Shown: piece by piece, positions 49,176-51,227 of the stretch
How positions within the stretch are numbered: position 1 is the stretch's first letter
Layout of the letters: the number at the start of each line of letters is the position of its first letter
Source of the DNA: an uncultured Litorivicinus sp.
GTDB taxonomy: Bacteria > Pseudomonadota > Gammaproteobacteria > Pseudomonadales > Litorivicinaceae
Reading direction: 5' to 3'
Assembly: GCA_902594275.1 (NCBI GenBank)
Contig: CACJLQ010000011.1
Location: 1 to 51,227, forward strand
Length of the DNA stretch: 51,227 nt
Made by a program: the position numbers and the translations under genes
The notes under the pieces: model-generated
The model's input: only the letters and a program-made list of their open reading frames with translations
Told to the model about the DNA's origin: nothing
Databases searched by the model: none

Positions 49176-50458
49176 ACTGAGGTTTGCTTAACACCCTCTC
49201 GGACTTTGAAGTCCTCCTTAGCGGCTTCCAAGAAGTCCTCACAGCGCGGGATCAGCTTAGAGACGGAGCGAACACGTTGCTCTTCAACCGCCACTCCCGG
49301 AGGCGTTTGTCCTCTGTCACGAAGCGCGATAACAGCACGCTTGAGTACTTTACGCGCCATGATGATTCCATTATCCGTAGACACCAAGTTTTCCTTGGTT
49401 CGATCAACAATCGGTCCCATCGACTCTTGAACGGATGAATCCTGAATCGCAAAGCCCTCGATACCGCTGTATGACTCCCCGCGCTTTTGGGCCTCTCGAT
49501 CCATTAAATAATCATTGTCTTTGTTCTGGACAGGTCTGAACGTACCGGGGATGCAAGCTACGTGTATCCCCTCACCACGTTCCATCGCCTCTCGCTCATC
49601 TTTAGATAGAGGTCTGACCGGATGATAATCATACGACCAAGACATGCAGTTATGATCATCAATGGGTATCCAAAAGTGTCCATGAATCGGGTGATCGCCC
49701 CTTGGAGGGATAGCGGTAAAACAAGGCGCAACAAATGGCGTTACGCGCCAGTAGTACTGGTCGTTTTCTGCGTTTCGTCGCGCGCCGATCAAAAGACCGC
49801 CCTCTATTTGCTTGACCTCGAAAGCCGGCTTTGAATCTTTCAGGTTGTATTTGTTGCCTTCTGCACCTTTGAACAATGGATCCTTGGTCATCGTGAAACG
49901 GTGGAGGAATGACACATGAGACGAGTCGATCCCGCCCTCCATCGCTTGCAACCAGTTACATTCCTGAATTCGCTTTGAGCTGAATGTCTGTTCCAAGGGC
50001 ACGCTCGCGAACTCGTATTCAGGCTCCGGCGGCATATGCTCCTTCGGCCCCATGTAGACCCATATCACCCCACCCTTCTCTATCATCGGGTAGGCAGTTA
50101 ATTTGACACGGTTACACAGACCACTCTCTTCGGGTTCTGACGGAATCTCTGTGCAGTTGCCATTCACATCATACTTCCAGCCGTGGTAGGGGCAACGCAA
50201 ACCACCCTCCTCGTTCCGACCGAACCACAGACTAATTCCCCGATGAGCGCAGAACTCATCGATCAGACCCAACTGACCATCGCTGTCACGAAACGCAATC
50301 AGCCTTTCAGATAATATTTGTACACGAACTGGAGGACAGTCATTCTCTGGAAGCTCAGTAGAGAGCAATACCGGTAACCAGTACCGACGGAACATGTCTC
50401 CCATCGGTGTCCCGGAGCCTGTTTGAGTCAGCAGATCATTATCTTCACGTGAAAGCAT
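49172..50458 (-). CDS. Rieske non-heme iron oxygenase, phthalate 4,5-dioxygenase-like (second copy)
   Basis: From the ATG at 50458 the protein has 428 residues; a TTG four codons upstream is the other option. The Rieske motif is CAHRGISLWFGRN near residue 69 with CPYHGWKYDVNG near residue 88, and the iron site is MEGGIDSSHVSFLH near residue 172. It shares the overall plan of pht3 but lacks that protein's SSDMVPARV region, reading RFTMTKDPLFKG instead, so the substrate differs. LigXa-type O-demethylases of methoxylated dicarboxylates belong to the same family. A Rieske ferredoxin is encoded divergently 112 bases away; no dedicated reductase is adjacent, so Pht2 or another protein must supply electrons. 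Confidence 0.85.
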   Translation of the reverse strand: MLSREDNDLLTQTGSGTPMGDMFRRYWLPVLLSTELPENDCPPVRVQILSERLIAFRDSDGQLGLIDEFCAHRGISLWFGRNEEGGLRCPYHGWKYDVNGNCTEIPSEPEESGLCNRVKLTAYPMIEKGGVIWVYMGPKEHMPPEPEYEFASVPLEQTFSSKRIQECNWLQAMEGGIDSSHVSFLHRFTMTKDPLFKGAEGNKYNLKDSKPAFEVKQIEGGLLIGARRNAENDQYYWRVTPFVAPCFTAIPPRGDHPIHGHFWIPIDDHNCMSWSYDYHPVRPLSKDEREAMERGEGIHVACIPGTFRPVQNKDNDYLMDREAQKRGESYSGIEGFAIQDSSVQESMGPIVDRTKENLVSTDNGIIMARKVLKRAVIALRDRGQTPPGVAVEEQRVRSVSKLIPRCEDFLEAAKEDFKVREGVKQTSV

Positions 50459-50539
50459 AGTTTTTCTCAATCCCTTTCAGTCAAAAACGATTTAGATTTA
50501 ACCGTCCCTATCAGTTAGACAATGGTACGATAGCAATCC

Positions 50540-50551
50540 TTAGAAATCTAA
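50540..50551. promoter_or_regulatory. TTAG-N4-CTAA operator-like palindrome (site 4)
   Basis: TTAGAAATCTAA lies 18 bases before the Rieske ferredoxin start and 82 bases before the divergent oxygenase start. It is identical to site 2 between pht2 and pht3. It likely puts this second oxygenase system under the same regulator. Confidence 0.65.
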
Positions 50552-50569
50552 AGGTAATTCAATTTCACT

Positions 50570-50875
50570 ATGGCTCTAATAGAATTGTGCTCCGAATCTG
50601 ATCTAGATCACAACGAATCCAGATTGTTCAGTGTAAATGGCTTAGATATAGCCCTTTTCAAGGTCGAAGATAACTTCTACGCGCTGGACGATCTTTGCAG
50701 TCACGGCCCCGGCTCGCTCAGTGAGGGCTATTTAGATGGATTCAATATCGAATGCGATTTCCACAACGGTGCGTTTGATATCCGAACCGGAGAGGTCACC
50801 GCCCCACCCTGCATGGATCCCGTCAAGTCATACGTCGTTTGCAAACAAGACGGTAAAGTATTCATCGAAGTGTAA
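50570..50875 (+). CDS. Rieske-type ferredoxin
   Basis: The 101-residue protein has DLCSHGPGSLSEG near residue 43 (Cys-x-His) and CDFHNGAFDIRTGEVTAPP near residue 62 (Cys-x2-His), the two halves of a Rieske [2Fe-2S] site, and the normal length for a soluble ring-hydroxylating-dioxygenase ferredoxin. It would carry electrons from a reductase to the Rieske oxygenase encoded divergently. It is preceded by the TTAG-N4-CTAA site and followed by an amidohydrolase gene 20 bases on. Confidence 0.93.
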   Translation: MALIELCSESDLDHNESRLFSVNGLDIALFKVEDNFYALDDLCSHGPGSLSEGYLDGFNIECDFHNGAFDIRTGEVTAPPCMDPVKSYVVCKQDGKVFIEV

Positions 50876-50895
50876 GGACTTGGTAGGCAAACAAT

Positions 50896-51227
50896 ATGCG
50901 CAAGGTAGACATCTTCAATCATATATGGCCTACCCAGTTTTTTGACGCGTTAATCGGTCATATCGGCCAAATGACCGACATCACATTACGTAGCGGTGCG
51001 GTACCCATGATCACCAATCTTGATCGCCGGTTCGAGGTCATGGACATGTTTGGTGAGGGTTACCAGCAGGTGCTGACCCTAGCCTCTCCGCCACTCGAGA
51101 AGATCGCAGACCCAGAAAAAGCTCTGGACTTGAGTAAGGTTGGCTCCGATTCGATGGCCACTCTCTGTGATAAATATCCTGAGAGGTTCCCGGCGTTCGT
51201 TGGTACGGCGCCAATGAATCACCCTAG
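50896..51227 (+). CDS. Amidohydrolase-2 family protein (partial, N-terminus)
   Basis: The frame opens with an ATG at 50896 and runs off the right edge after 110 residues. It starts MRKVDIFNHIWPTQFFDAL, matching the amidohydrolase-2/ACMSD group, but the first metal histidine is Phe (Ile-Phe-Asn-His instead of Ile-His-x-His). Variants with IDIF-x-H at this point exist in the family, so it may still be an enzyme with a changed metal site. Decarboxylases of hydroxylated aromatic acids (gamma-resorcylate, 5-carboxyvanillate) belong here and would fit a module with a Rieske oxygenase. It is co-directional with the ferredoxin gene, 20 bases away. Confidence 0.75.
   Translation, partial: MRKVDIFNHIWPTQFFDALIGHIGQMTDITLRSGAVPMITNLDRRFEVMDMFGEGYQQVLTLASPPLEKIADPEKALDLSKVGSDSMATLCDKYPERFPAFVGTAPMNHP

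Noticed and set aside
1..51227. Mobile elements, CRISPR arrays, tRNA or rRNA genes
   Set aside because: I found no transposase or integrase-like protein, no regular short repeats and no tRNA or rRNA-like segment by reading; a dedicated search could still find a tRNA I missed.

Overview
The window is a dense catabolic and transport region of a Pseudomonadota (alpha- or gamma-proteobacterial) chromosome, probably a free-living, possibly marine, bacterium. This rests on the protocatechuate 4,5-cleavage genes, three families of tripartite transporter (TRAP-DctPQM, TRAP-TAXI, TctABC), TauD-type and Rieske oxygenases and base composition near half GC by eye. The class cannot be fixed from what is here. 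I see no rRNA, tRNA, CRISPR, phage or insertion sequence.

Layout. 1-5.6 kb, minus strand: a protocatechuate 4,5-cleavage operon ligA-ligB-ligC-(extra 6PGDH-like dehydrogenase)-ligJ-ligK-ligU, cut by the left edge; ligI is not in the window. 5.9-15.3 kb, plus strand: a FrcK-like kinase, a DctPQM TRAP transporter, a second ring-cleavage set (FAD hydroxylase, type I extradiol dioxygenase, FAH-family hydrolase), an MFS carrier and a TauD/TfdA dioxygenase. 15.3-19.1 kb, minus: class II aldolase, pobA (4-hydroxybenzoate to protocatechuate) and an aldehyde dehydrogenase. 19.4-27.1 kb: a TauE permease, an orphan HyuB, a broken glutathione transferase, and a tight minus-strand run EutA-like ATPase / bicupin / TauD / OCD. 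27.1-31.3 kb, minus: a TctABC transporter with a beta-hydroxyacid dehydrogenase; a second ALDH diverges from it. 32.8-42.2 kb: phthalate 4,5-dioxygenase pathway genes (pht2, pht3, pht4, a pht5-like decarboxylase) with a TAXI-TRAP transporter and, unexpectedly, nadC and a second OCD gene in the pht2-pht4 operon. 42.3-51.2 kb: TauE, the only recognisable transcription factor (MarR), an SDR, a second pht5-like gene, two cupins, a split permease, a dienelactone hydrolase, a second phthalate-dioxygenase-like Rieske oxygenase, a Rieske ferredoxin and the start of an amidohydrolase.

How it fits together. Phthalate would be imported, dihydroxylated by Pht3/Pht2, rearomatised by Pht4 and decarboxylated by a Pht5-type enzyme to protocatechuate. 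PobA supplies protocatechuate from 4-hydroxybenzoate. LigAB then opens the ring and LigC, LigJ, LigK and LigU carry it toward pyruvate and oxaloacetate. Most other genes look like peripheral modules for further aromatic or carboxylated substrates that I cannot name.

The two most interesting signals are: (1) a TTAG-N4-CTAA palindrome that I find exactly four times, always just upstream of genes (EutA-like operon, pht2/pht3, pht5-like/TauE, second Rieske/ferredoxin), which matches the SlyA/MarR operator type and points to a regulon of the MarR protein encoded here; and (2) nadC, whose substrate quinolinate is the aza-analogue of phthalate, embedded in the phthalate operon.
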